Assembly: GCA_008973525.1 (NCBI GenBank)
Contig: WACJ01000125.1
Span: 3,286,001-3,350,000 of the forward strand
Direction of reading: 5' to 3'
DNA: 64,000 nt
DNA from: Stenopsyche tienmushanensis
Taxonomy: Eukaryota > Arthropoda > Insecta > Trichoptera > Stenopsychidae
Both the position numbers and the translations under genes were made by a program. How positions within the stretch are numbered: the stretch's first letter is position 1; each line of letters starts with the position of its first letter. The notes under the pieces are model-generated. The model saw only the letters and a program-made list of their open reading frames with translations, had not been told where the DNA came from and searched no databases. Below are positions 34,669-46,749 of this stretch, in pieces.

Positions 34669-37604
34669 ATAATTAAAATAAAATCGATTACTTAGGGGTA
34701 ATCCCTAATATTATTGTTGCAAAAATATAAAATATACAGGAATTTTTAGATAAAAGGGTGTTTATGAACACTTGCGATATTCCAAGTATGTTGATTGCTT
34801 ATCAAATTTTTAGCAAAATTTATCAACCAAAATCCACGTAAATGCTAATTCTGTATAAATGAATTTCGCTCCTATTAGATGTAATTATGAGATTTTTGTA
34901 ATTGTTACACACTTAAGTCCGTAATGATATTTCATAAAGGATGTTATTTTTAATGGGAAACAAACGGGGAGAACGGGTAATGAAAATTTGGCTGAAGAAA
35001 CTCCGCTAATTAAAGGTTAATTGGTTTAAAGGGATTTAATAAAAATTATGGTTCACAAAGTGGTTAATGCCCCGGCAATAAATGTTAAAATAATATGAAG
35101 GGGTTAAAACATAATTAATGCTCTGGCCCTTTATGGAAAAAAATCGTCTTTGCGAGATTATTTCCCAGGGATCGGATGGGGGGGGGGATGAAATTAAGAA
35201 CTTTGAAAAAATCCAAACAAACCGAGTCCTTCCGAAACCTGTTAATCGTCCTCCCTGTCGGAAAAACAAAAATAATTCGATTAACCCCGCAAGAGGCTGA
35301 CCGAACAATTAATTGTCTACTGACGGGAACAAATGGAAGGCAAAAAATGTACACAGATCCTACCAAAAAAGGATTGAACTTTTCAAATTGAATTTCATTC
35401 GGTTGTCCCGGCCTGTCACCATTATCCGATTTTAATTAAAGCTGGTTCCGAGCCCGGACAGATCGGCTTTGCTCGTAAAAATCAGTTAGTCCAACGTGTG
35501 TTTGCGTATTCGTATGTAGGGAACAATTAAAGTTGAAAAATGTATCCTGCAGGATTATGAACAATTCGCGTATTTATCGCCGATTTGCAGGTGATTTGTT
35601 ACCCGTTCGTACAATAATCTGCTAGCCGAGACAATGCGAATATAATTCATAGTAAAAACGTCAGAATCCTGCGAGCTTACACGCTTTGACAACCCTATGC
35701 CAGGATCACTTCAATCACGCTCGATTTCGAATGACCCAATTAAAATAGTGAATTAACGCTTTAATCGCATTTAAAATTGATAGAGACAGTGTTTTTCATT
35801 TGAAAAATCAAATTAAAATTATTCAAATTTATTGAAAAAAATATGCGTGACCAAATGATCACGTTCGTCTTACGCATGCGCCAAATGTTTATTATGGAAA
35901 CTAGACTTTGAAACAACTGCATAAATGCGATTATCTATTGTTAACTAATTATTTTCAGTAAAAATATTAAGTTAAGCCATTATTTAGCATGCTTTTATCG
36001 ATTCAATTGTCGTAGGGATTTTTGTATTTGATCTAAAAAAATAATTGAAAATCAGATGTATGAATATTTTTCAATTATTTTCTGGATGTTAATATAAGGC
36101 AGGGTTACTTATGAATGGCTGATTTAAATCTTGCGTGATTATTCATGATATTTGTTAATATTTAACATTTTTTACTGTGCTAAAAATACCCACCGATGAT
36201 ATGTATTTGGTACACCATTATTACTTTTATTGACTATAGTTGAGTTTGAAATGTAACAATTTTTTTAAAGTTATAAAATTTTTGTGGGGAGTATTAGGAA
36301 GTGTAATAATGCGGAACAGGCTCTCAAGAGCGCGTCCAATGAAGGCACGTATCCAACAGCCGTCAAAGTACAAATGATCGTATCCTAAGCCATTCTGATA
36401 TTATATTTTGCATTATGCGATTGGTTCGAGCTTTTCCAGATATGAACGCGGTAAATACTGATGTATAGAATTTCAATGATAGGGATGGAGCAGAGAAAAA
36501 TACAAGGGAGGAAATATATATAAAAAAAAGAGGGACACACTCGTATAAGAGGCCTTTGTTGTGAACGCTCACGTAGTAATTTGACGGGGCTGCCGTATTA
36601 AAACATGATCGTTTTTCACTTTTTCCTTTTTTGTGAAAAGCTTCAGTTGTCGATCGCGAAAACCTTTTAAGTTCAACCCCGAGTGGCCCTTATAAGGGCA
36701 CAATTTTACGCCAATTAAATTTCAGACGAGCCATTTCAAAGGGAATTTCGACTTTGGTAGATTCGCTCCGCTGAGATTTGATCGGCACGGGAACCCGAAA
36801 CACTTTGAGTCGCAAGACGTTTTCGGGGAAGTTTCGGGGAGAAGGAGGCTTATCGCGATATGCGCGTATTAGTGATTTTGATAGCCTTCGACATGAACCG
36901 TCATAATCCTGAGCTTAGGGCCCCCAAACCGAAAGGTCAAAGCCTCCAATCCGGAGATCAAATAGCTCCAATTCAATTTTCCACGTGTGCATGGTTAGCT
37001 TAAATTCAGGATAGACCCTACAAATATATCATATCTGCTCCTTCCTCTGCGCGTTTCTCATGTTAGGTTTTCGAATAAATTTCGAATAATTCGAGGTAAG
37101 CCCTTAGCGCCGTACTGATGGTCCTTCACATCGGGTCGGTTGGGACTCAGCTGGTACCTAATTATAATTATATTCAAACCGTTCCATTATTTATTCTTTA
37201 GAAAGAAAGCACTAGTATGCGCATTTGCTTAAATAAAAATCCCTTAAATTTGCGCAAAAATTAAACTTAATAATAAGCTGCTTTGTTCGTAAACCTTAAC
37301 TAAAGCTTTAATATCAAATTAACACACGCATTTATTCTGAATTTAAATCCAGTAAATTTGAAATAAATATCTGTGTAAAAAGCAATTTTTTTTTCAAATA
37401 AATGAAGCTATACAAATATAATATGTTTGTTCGTCGTTTGTCCCGTGGGAATGCTTCAAATATAAACAATGTTAAGTGCTATAATTGATCACCTTTAAAA
37501 TGTACATTTAAATATAATAATAAACAAATTATCATTGATAATTTTGATAATCAAGGGTTAGTCCCAGAAATATCCGACCTAACATAGAAAACACAAAAAA
37601 AAAA
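34669..37604. other. Gene-free DNA with unique islands
   Basis: About 34920-35700 and 36600-37150 are less AT-rich and unrepeated. Overlapping open frames on both strands at 35036-35391 cancel out as evidence for coding. A run of G (GGATGGGGGGGGGGATG) sits at 35174. Confidence 0.3.
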
Positions 37605-37900
37605 AAATTATTTCTCGACTTTATTGCTGCAAAACATCGTCAAACATTCGATTGAAACAATTTCATGAAAATGTTTTTGTTCCATTGTGAGCAAAAGCGG
37701 TACCAATCATGCGCACAGCTTTCTCATGTTCAAATTTTCAATCAATACGCACTTTTTAAAATGTCTATTATTTTTTTAGCTCGTGCTCCTTCAGTCGACG
37801 ATCATTCAATACCGTTTTGTGGATTTTTATCATAATTTCTGCCATGGTAATCCCAGTTGATCGATCATTTGCGTCTTGGTAACTCGTACGGCCTCGTTTA
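37605..37900 (-). pseudogene. Mariner transposase fragment
   Basis: The minus strand keeps IEWQNLNEAVRVTKTQMID, then a degraded helix-turn-helix, NLNMRKLCA followed by VPLLLTMEQK, and CLTMFCSNK leading towards the first catalytic region. Order and wording match the fragment at 9768-9985 and SETMAR/Mos1-like proteins. It is heavily frameshifted and has no catalytic residues. Confidence 0.75.
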
Positions 37901-39689
37901 AATTCTGCCACTCAATATTTTACTATTATAAATTTCACATTCACTATTAATGGCAGCTAAACAAATATTCAACAAGGTAGATGTGTGTGTTGTGAAAGAT
38001 ATTATAAGATCATGATTATATTTAGAGTGATATACACATAAATATATATAAAAACAATGCTCGTTATAACCGAGAAATATTGATTTTTTTAATATAAATA
38101 TTGAATTATTAACAGAATTCAAATATCAACTATTTTAATCAGATATATGGAAAAAGCTATATATTATCAGGATATGAACAGAATGGAATTTTATTCCGAT
38201 TTATCTTAAAATTAGTATTGTTTATATGAATGAATAAAAGCAGTTCCTTCATTTGAATAATCAAACAAAGAGCAAAGTTAACGGGTTGAAGGCTCGTAAT
38301 GTAAATTTCATAACAATTAACATGTAAGATTGTTGGAGTATTATAAAATTAATGCTATTCATTAACAATATGACTTAAATTACGATGCTATGAAAATAGG
38401 TAGTAATGGCGATATGAATAAATGTTGGTAGCATTTAGTATAATATTTTTGCGTTTAATGAGAGCATTTCTTGAAACAAAAGGGAAGAGTAATAAAAATT
38501 TATAGATCGTTAATTTTTCCAGGGAGTCCGTTAAGGGTAGCAGTTGTATATTTATTTTTTGCAGTAAGGAGCTTAAAAGGAGCGCTCCGAAAAAAGCTCG
38601 TCTCTTTGGAGCTTTTTAACGTGAGCGAACGCCTATATCCATTTGTTCCCTTATTAATTCAAATAATTAAAATCATTAATGGACATTAATTAAGAATTTT
38701 AATTACATTCAACAAAGTCTGAATTCGCAAATAAAGGCTCGTTAGGAAAGTTTTGTGTTGATTACTTTGGCGAGGATAGGACCAGGAACGAATTTATTAC
38801 GTCTGCGAGCCACGTCTGATTTATTATTTTCCTTAACTGAATCCCAATTATCAAGTTGTATTTGTTTTCGAAAACTAATTGAAACTGAACGAGGAAAAAA
38901 TTTAAAATTTAATAAGGGGGAGGAAAAAACTTTTTGGAAATTCCCCACCATTAATTAAGAAAGGGGAAGTTCTGCGTTGGTGGAATTCAAGAGTACGTTC
39001 CGAAGTATTCAGAGTATTTTTACATTTGGGGGGAGTTTGTTCCACCCCTATTATGAACGATTGTGCTTAAACACATCAACGATTGTTTATTGGACCATTC
39101 CATGCCGCATCAACTACAATATTATCAACAACCACCGAACATTTTACAAGATTTATGTCCACTCCGAAAACCAATACGAATTTAAATTTAAATTTAAAAA
39201 AATAATTAAAAATTAAACTATTCCATTGTATTACCAAAAAGACCCCAGGCAAATTAAGAATATCATTGACCTTTTATATTGTTTGAATTGTTTGCCGAAA
39301 GAATGGTTGAAGTTGAGAGTTAAGAACAATTTATTTTCCCTCTAAAGAACTTTCAAAGTTGGCCATTGTAAAACGAAACGAGAAATTCTCCTTTTAAATA
39401 CACAAAATATTTCAAATTTCAAAATAAATACAAACCCCTAAAAATTAATTTGCGCAAAGTTCATCTGACTGTTTTAATCCTTCAGTTGAAATGGCTTTAT
39501 TAAAATTTATTTATACACAACTGCAGCAAGACTAGAGTTATTTGGTACAAGTTTATCCATTTGCCATTACAAAGCGATGTGAAGTTGAATTTTAGTACGT
39601 GTAGATATTTTAATTGCTCGCAACTTAACCACGTAGCTACAAACTGTGAAACACTAATGCATTTTTATGAAGTTGTACATCGAATCGAT
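37901..39689. other. Gene-free DNA
   Basis: Less AT-rich parts (38470-39130) hold overlapping antisense frames without motifs. The rest is AT-rich. Confidence 0.3.
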
Positions 39690-39734
39690 TATATTAGTCA
39701 AGATCAAATGGCAATCAAGCTGTTCAACAAGAAA

Positions 39735-40130
39735 TAGGATCATCTGTTGCGCAACGTGTAATTATTCATTTTCATTTAAGTAGCCTTAACGTTATCTAGC
39801 AGCAGTTAATAGTAAGCCGCATTCACTATCTGTCTGTCATGTAGAAAATCAATCAATAAAATATATTTCGATTCCCAAATATCACTTTTCCAATAGAAGT
39901 GTTGTTCGATTTTCAGACATTTACGAAATTTTTGAGCCAAATCAAATTGTGTTTAAAGTTTCCTCAAAATTCGAATTGATTTAATGTCTTAATTTACGAG
40001 AAAACGCGTTGCGCAACATAGAATGCTACTTCTCGCCTTTTTTCTTCAGTGAAGGGATCAAAAAGCTTCCTATCCTATGGAATTATATTTTTCTAATGAA
40101 AGGAACTGTATAATAAATGAAATACTCTAT
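39735..40130 (-). repeat. Degenerate fold-back mariner copy
   Basis: Two TGTTGCGCAAC / CGTTGCGCAAC blocks (about 39748 and 40010) face each other, as in the intact element at 46750-47323. The right arm carries AATGCTACTTCTCGCC, CTTCAGTGAAG and AAGCTTCCTATCC, matching the left arm there in reverse. The left arm is eroded. Confidence 0.7.
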
Positions 40131-40149
40131 TCGACAATTGTAATTGATC

Positions 40150-40290
40150 GTTTTTAAATTTATCGAAGTTTTAAGTTTGGTTTTAAGATCAGAGGGAATC
40201 GTTAATAGATGTAAGTTTTACTCTCAATTTTTAGAAGGATAGAAGTCCCTACTGCGAGACTCTTCTACGACCCTTTTTTCAAGCATTACC
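40150..40290 (+). repeat. Dispersed repeat matching 46200-46345 (inverted)
   Basis: GATGTAAGTTTTACT, TCCCTACTGCGAGACTCTTC and TACGACCC occur here on plus and at 46210-46330 on minus. Coding origin is possible but not identified. Confidence 0.75.
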
Positions 40291-40669
40291 AAAGGAAGAT
40301 CGAGTACAGCAGAGATTAAATGTTTTATTTCGATCGTGATCACTTTTTCTATGCTGAAGATGTTGTATTTAATCCCTCTTCCTCTTGCAAGGTTCAATCT
40401 ATCAAGACGCAATGTTTTTGATTGGTCGGGATCTCAATATTTACTGGCTTGAAGAATCGAATTCTTAATATCTAATAGCAATGTGTATCAGATTAATAAG
40501 AACAAGGTTTGGATGTTGCTCAAAAGAGCGAGAAAACGGACAAAGTTGTTTGGGTCAATTTTGACTGGAATGCTTCAAAGGCAGGTCATTCCCTGTTATT
40601 TATCTCTTGGACTTTGAGAGGTAAGCATATATATACCATCAAATAATCTATTCTAATAATTATATCAGA

Positions 40670-41005
40670 ATGAAGAAACTTTCTACTGATAAGATAAAGG
40701 CCGTCGAGAATCTTTTGGGATAAGGGCTCAGTTATGGGTCTGTTGCTGACTATGTCAGGGTTGTAAAGTCTTCAGTAATTAAAATCTTAGAGGCTTTTCA
40801 AAAGTCGACAATGCCAGCTGGTTTAAGCTAAAGCTCTAGAATCAATATAGAATATCGACCAACCCTTCAAAAATCCGACGAACACAAGGAGTGTGGTTAT
40901 ATCTCTGTTACCAAGAAAAAGAAGCCTCTGCTTACAGTCCGACATCAAAAGGCAAGGCAGGAATTTGCCAGAATTTACTTTGAATGTACTGTGGAGTTCA
41001 TATAA
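40670..41005 (+). pseudogene. Tc1-like transposase N-terminal fossil
   Basis: Translated on plus it reads KLSTDKIKAVENLL, then GLSYGSVADYVRVVKSSVIKIL (helix-turn-helix), and further on KKKPLLTVRHQKARQEFARI followed by YFECTVEFI. The KKPLLT..H...R..FA......TVE order is diagnostic of Tc1-type transposases just before the first catalytic aspartate (WSDE). The segment stops before that residue, so the catalytic domain is missing. One or two stops interrupt it. Confidence 0.85.
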
Positions 41006-43649
41006 TATTATATTGATATCTCCGATATAAAATGTTAGTAACTTCAATAATTTGCTTCGTTTGAACTTCATAGATAAAATTTCAGGGAATTTGTCTTCAC
41101 TTATAGATTAATAGAGCCAAGTTGTGATAGCTTAAAATCAAAGCAATATAATCATACAAAAAAATAGGAATGAAAAGCTTTAATATTTACAGTAGTAAAA
41201 TACAATTAAACATGATAATAGGAAGCAACTACATAAATTATACTTTCCTTAGAAACCCTTTGTATAAAGATCGCTTAATATCTTAACCATCAGCGACTCA
41301 CTGGTGAGTTGCTATGTGTTTTCGTAGATAAACAAATATTTTTAATATCTAAAAATGTATGTGCTAAGAATACATATTGATGAATCGGGGCAAGTAATAC
41401 GATAATATGTGGTTTGATGTTTTGTTGCCGGCTTTGTTTCTTTGAGTTTGCAATCTTTCCTAACGATTGTTTAATGTTTATAGGGATCAAAAACTTAGTT
41501 GTCTTTCTGCCATGAATATCAAGATCGAACTAGTGCCGAACATGCAATGTGGTTCATGGTTGCGGACTATTTTCAGATAAGAAAATCGTATATCTATTTG
41601 AAGGGGTGTCATGTTATACTACATAAGATTATACAGAAGAGTGTAGGGATCTGCTTCAAAGGATCTAAACTTAAACAGCTATTGCCGTACATCGAATTTC
41701 TGCATCAAATCGAGTGGTGAGTGAGAGTCACCTCTCGAGTGCAAAGGGCTAATAGATAATAGTTATTCCCAATCTAAACTATATGAATTAAATATTATTG
41801 TTCTGTAAACTAGATTTTTGAGATTGTAGATGCGATATAATTTTGGACAGTTTTCCTTTATACTTCAGATTATCAAAGCACATTTGAGCTCATCACAAAC
41901 AGGCAATGTTTCTAGTCAGATATACCAGATATACATACAATTTATCAGATTCACTTTGTTTAAATAACCACACAAAACATTAATTTGAATGATGGAATCA
42001 ATTGAATTAATGTGCGGTTTACAGTATCTCGGACGCACACCCGAGGCATCCGACCGGTTAAACGAAATTTCGCGAATAGCTTGCATTCAACCAATGGCAC
42101 GAAACATCCAAACGCAAGACCCGATGTAATATTTAATGCCTGTATGCAGGTCGAGCCGGAAAAAATCGTATGCGCCGTTCGAAAGCGGAAAATCCAATTT
42201 GGTGAAAATTTCGAATGAAAGCGCCCCAAATGAAAATTTATTGCGACATCAAAAATACGCCCTCCGGCGCGAGCCGAAATTTGACGTAGAGCTCATGTGA
42301 CGCAAATGAGGGATACATTGTTAAAGCGAGTTAGTGCTAATGCTGTCAAATGTCAACTTTGGCTTTATTAGAACTGTAGTGGACGTCCGTGTTAACCTTA
42401 TCCTGGAAAGCTCTAAAGTCCTGCGGGAGTAAGTAACTGCCTACATAATCCCAAATAACGAGATGGTTAAAATGGCGAACTTTAAGTGCCTCCAGAATAT
42501 TTCATCGTGGCGTGCGTATGAAAGACGTAAGACGAAGGCACGCCACATCGATTAAGAAGACCCTTCTTAATTATATATGAAAGCACATTTTGAATATATT
42601 ACGGAATTTCTATATTAAACAGGAAATATATCTACGAATCACTAACATATTATTAAGCCACTGGCGAAATATTTAATGGCGTCAGTGGATGTTAATAGCA
42701 ACAAAAATCTACATTATATGCTGGAACCTATATCAACATTTGTTTAGGTGAGGGCATAACTATTAAAATTCTATCAAGCTTAGGATTTCAATTTAAAATA
42801 CTATTTAGATAATTATATTATATAATCTTTCAGATCTGAATTAAATTTGATTATTCGGAAGAATAAGTACTCTAATACTCAGTAGATAATAAAAGCACCA
42901 TGGATATGATTTTGAGTCCTTCCAAGAATAATATTATACCTTTATAATATACATTTCAATTAATATATTTCATTATCAGTCAATATTTTATTAGCACAAA
43001 TAACAAGTGATTCGAAAGGCCAAAAAGCATTTAAGAACTTCCAAGAATTTAATATGATTTGACTACTTAATGTGTACATTATTATAATGGAAAACAACAT
43101 GGTTTTCCTATTTCATATTTATAAATTCATAGAATCATTAAAAATGAACGTAGATTAATGTTATTTTAAGACGAACACAAATATGAAAAATGTATATTAG
43201 GCGTTTCTTAAATTCTAAAATATTATACGTTTTAGAGCTTTGAAAGCTTAGATTCGAAAATAATTGACGACGTCGAAACAAATTTGCAATTATAAACTAA
43301 CTCAGCCGATTCCATGTCAATTAATTGTCGCTTTTCCGCTTGGCTTCATATCGATATTCATTGCAATTGATGTAAATTGGGATGATTACATCATGGATTC
43401 AATTGAAATTATGCTCCGAATAAAAAATGTTTCAAAAAATATATAATCGTACATAAATTTCGCGCAAAAAAATAACATTAAGCAAAACACTTTTTTTTAT
43501 AAATAATTTGCAAATTAATATTTTGGTATCATATAAATTTACTAAAACTCCATTGGAACATCATAAAAAGCTATAGAGCTACGAAGGAAATGTCAACGAA
43601 GGCTTAAAAAATTAAATATGTTGATTTGAGTTCGCAAGACGAGCCCTGA
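41006..43649. other. Gene-free DNA; imperfect palindrome at 41293
   Basis: GCGACTCACTGGTGAGTTGC at 41293-41312 is a near-palindrome related to the perfect one at 48846-48863. The 42000-42560 segment is a less AT-rich unique island with overlapping antisense frames. 42600-43600 is AT-rich. Confidence 0.35.
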
Positions 43650-44165
43650 AGTGGACGATTCATCTAAGGGGATGAATCATTCTGGAGTCTGGAATGGAAG
43701 ACAATCCGATGCTGACAATCGAAAATATGTCAGTAATGATCGAAACATCTTGGTCAAATATTCAGAGGATCCTAAAGAAATTGGGCAATATTAAAAATAT
43801 AAGATATTTGGGCCAATATGAGTAGATTAAGTCCATTTATTAGTCATTTAGTGAATGGTGATGGAAAATGGGGTTTATGGTTGACCATGCATAAAGGCGA
43901 TTTCAACCCCTAAATGATACCTGTATTAAAGTAGTGATTTTGTGTATATGTTGGGATTCTGAAATAATAATTTGTTTGGAATTATTGACACAAGGTATAC
44001 AATTTACTGTAGAGGTATACTGCCAACAGTTGGATATATTAAATGAATTATTGCATCAAAAGTGACCAGTTTTGGTAAAAACACACCATTCCTCCCTAGC
44101 ACGATAATGTGTGACCTCATTAATGCGTGAAAAATTTAGGGAACTCAGCTTGGTCATTTTGTTAT
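43650..44165 (+). pseudogene. Mariner transposase fossil, strongly decayed
   Basis: Plus-strand traces in order are SGVWNGRQSDADN, a second frame with EDNPMLTIENMSVMIETSWSNIQRILKKLG, GDGKWGLWLTMHKG (first catalytic region), VEVYCQQLDILNELLHQK, and a possible HDN-like remnant near 44100. Only fragments in shifting frames remain. Confidence 0.75.
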
Positions 44166-44196
44166 ATCCATTAATTATTTTGTATGTCCTTCCTTA

Positions 44197-44760
44197 GAAA
44201 AAGAAATCCAGTGGTGTCAGGTGTGGATACCATTTTAATAGCCAAATTACTTCGTTTGGTGGCCCGGCCATATTCCGTAGTTCGCACGGTCTCCAGACCT
44301 GACACCACTGGATTTTTTTTGTCTGGGGACGTGCCCTATTCCGTGGCTCGTACGATCTCCAGATCTGATACCACTTGAAAAAAAAAATGTAAATAAATTT
44401 AATAAAAATATCTATAGCATAAAAAATATGTTTTTGACCATAATCCTGCCAAACTGGTATCTCTTCAAGTTTAAGTCAAGTTAAGTAAGTAAAGTTTTTG
44501 TAAAATATGTTAATTGACCGACAATTTTTTGGGGGGTTAGGGGGGGTCTATTGTTACGTTTCACACATAGTCATTTTGTACTAAGTGTCAGGGTTGTCGA
44601 AATATATTTTGAAATTATTTTTTTACCCAATATTTCACCTTTAAGACAAAGAAATCCAATGGTGTCAGATCTGAAAACCATGTGAGCCATGGAATAGAGG
44701 ATGTTCTTGAATAAAAAAATCCATTGGTGTCAGGTCTGGTGACTTGCGCAAGCTGCCAAA
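44197..44760. repeat. Micro-array of five 66-bp units encoding a transposase active-site segment
   Basis: Five copies of a unit with the core CCAGACCTGACACCACTGGA lie within 560 bp: one minus (44197-44222), two tandem plus (44250-44320, 44325-44378), and two tandem minus (44646-44700, 44704-44757). Translations include FARSPDLTPLDFF, WLVRSPDLIPLE, SDLTPLDFF and SPDLTPMDFF, all versions of the third-acid region of a Tc1/mariner-like transposase. The period of the tandem pairs is about 66 bp. A single copy lies at 21073-21150. The two tandem pairs face each other across about 270 bp of AT-rich DNA. Confidence 0.88.
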
Positions 44761-44920
44761 AGAATTAATTTACACAACAGAGGTGCCCAAAAATAATGTC
44801 TAATTAAAAGAATAAGCATCGTCTTTGCAAAAAAAAGTTTCAAGCAGTTGAAATAAGCATAAAAAATATTTTCTTAACCCTGACCCTGCCAAACTGGTAC
44901 CTCTTCAAGTTTAAAGGCTT
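44420..44920 (+). repeat. Two direct copies of a TGCCAAACTGGTA block
   Basis: GACC...CCTGCCAAACTGGTATCTCTT at about 44435-44470 and CTGACCCTGCCAAACTGGTA at about 44880-44899 are followed by CTCTTCAAGTTTAA in both. They belong to the same composite element as the 66-bp units around them. Confidence 0.7.
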
Positions 44921-45082
44921 ATTGAATGATTTGTATGATATGTAGTATATCGTTGGAAAGGGTATAATTTTAATAACTTTTTAAAACTAAATTAAGTTCA
45001 AAATAGATGTTAGTTTTTTATTTAAAGAATTTAAAAGGTGGCATTTCTCATTCGTTTCCACAGTTTTGTGAATTTGGAAGCT

Positions 45083-45190
45083 CAGTTTTTTTTAAGTAAT
45101 TGCATAAAGTAATAATTTATTTAGATTAAAAATACATTGCAAAATACAAAAACAGTTATTTCGTGTTATTACAACCACAGAATAAAAAGT
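45083..45190 (+). repeat. Dispersed repeat matching 20841-20950 (inverted)
   Basis: See 20841-20950. At both loci the segment follows 'SPDLTPLDFF' units, supporting a common parent transposon. Confidence 0.75.
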
Positions 45191-45499
45191 TGTGATGATT
45201 TAAAGGTGAAATTTTGGGTATTTCTTCAAAATATTGAGAAAAAAAAAATACATTTTGACAAACCTGATTCATTTTCATCACTTTTTTTAGAATCAAGAAA
45301 TCTGGAAAAGCTTGTCCCTACTAATAATACTCCGTTGATATATAAGTTCAAATTGTATGCAGAATTTTCCTATCGGAAAGGGTCCTCGCTAATCGAATTA
45401 CGGTCGTAGATCTAGGGGAATTGAAGTGTAAATTTTATTATTCCAAAATTAAACAGTCAGTTATCCATTAAGCCGAGCCGAATGATAATTCCTACTTAC

Positions 45500-45757
45500 C
45501 AGCGGAATTAAATAAATACGTGACTAATTGTGGGGATTCTAACTTATGCCACCGGGGGCCGGGTTTAATATGCAATGTAAATGTGGCGTTTGTTTGCGAC
45601 GACCGAGGGAGCTGAATAAATTGAATCATAAATGAATACAAATAAGAATTGTTACCTCCAAAGGAAGAGCAGAGAAAGGATGAAGGAGGAAAATTAATAT
45701 CGAATATAATTGTTTACAGACTATAAATAATAGGAGAAGGAAGAGACGACGAGCCAT
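45500..45757 (-). other. Weak candidate exon with a hydrophobic leader
   Basis: On the minus strand an ATG at 45757 in excellent context (CAACAACATGGCT) opens 43 codons starting MARRLFLLLLFIVCKQLYS, a signal-peptide-like sequence, closing at 45626. A strong donor, GCTG|GTAAGT, begins at 45499, and a weaker GAG|GTAACA lies inside the frame at about 45654. The DNA is a less AT-rich island. However, CT-rich DNA (it also looks like a polypyrimidine tract ending TTTATAG) encodes hydrophobic residues by chance, and the strong donor lies outside the open frame. It could instead be a non-coding 5' exon of the gene at 32886. Confidence 0.25.
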
Positions 45758-46429
45758 GTTGTTGCGTTCCGGCGCGAAATAATGGGCTCGCTAACGAGCG
45801 CGGTTAGAATAGTGCTACACCTTAATTTGATTTTCTTATAATTGGACAAGTGTCGCAACCCCGCCTGTCGCCCGCTGGAGCCTGTTAATCAATCCGGGAA
45901 TATATTGCTCGATTTAAGGGAGCAAGTTTGAAATGCATGTCATGTGGCATGATCGATCCGTGTAACTGCTGCTGATTACTTCACAATTACAAGGCGATCC
46001 ATTAAAAACGAGAAATTACATTATTTACACAAAAAAACAGATATTTTTGCAAGTAAGAAAATGTTATGCTGAACTAGTTTCTAGACTTAAATATAAAGAT
46101 TATAGCTCAAATTCATATTGATTTAAGAATATAGCAGTTAAAATATTTCTTCTTCTTCTTAGTATATAAAAAACTTTGCGGGGGGGGGATTAGATGCAAC
46201 ATTTTGTAATGCGTGAAAATGGATCGTAGAAGAGTCTCGCAGTAGGGATCTCTTTCCATCGTAAAAATTTAAAGTAAAACTTACATCTATAGGCAATTCT
46301 CTCCGATCTTATAACCAGATTTAAAACGTCGATAACTGTTGTCGAACATTTTGATTTTATATACATTTTGATAATTAACAATATTTTAATTTATCAAAAA
46401 ATATTATCTTTATACGAAGACGTTATATA
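45758..46429. other. Unique island then AT-rich DNA with an inverted repeat copy
   Basis: 45758-46000 is less AT-rich and unrepeated. 46200-46345 is the partner of 40150-40290. A run of G lies at 46181-46189. Confidence 0.4.
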
Positions 46430-46735
46430 AAAATAGAGAGTATCTTAATTTTTAACATAGTTCCCTTCATTAGAAATAAATAGTTCCATTGGATAGGAAG
46501 TTTCTTGATTAAGGAAAAAGGCAAGAAGGAGCATTCACTGTTGCGCAACGCGTTTTCTCGTAAATTAAGGCGTTAATTCAACTGAAATTTTAAGGAGATA
46601 CGATACAAAATTCAGTGTTGCTGCTCTAAATAATACTTAGTGTTTTTGATTGGGTTCAAAAGCTTCGAGAAACAGTCTGCTGAAAAAGTGACCGATACGA
46701 TATTTAGAGACTCGAAGTTGAACAACGTCAAAAGC
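46430..46735 (+). repeat. Partial copy of the fold-back mariner
   Basis: It begins GAGTATCTTAATTTTTAACA (subterminal) and passes through CATAGTTCCCTTCATTAGAA, TTGGATAGGAAG, the TGTTGCGCAACGCG palindrome and TTTGATTGGGTTCAAAAGCT, in the same order as the left half of 46750-47323. It abuts that element and lacks its own terminal repeats. Confidence 0.75.
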
Positions 46736-46749
46736 GGATTATAGTTATA

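Noticed and set aside
35036..35391. Four overlapping frames on both strands at 35.0-35.4 kb
   Set aside because: They are mutually antisense and share no motif, so they were not counted as genes.
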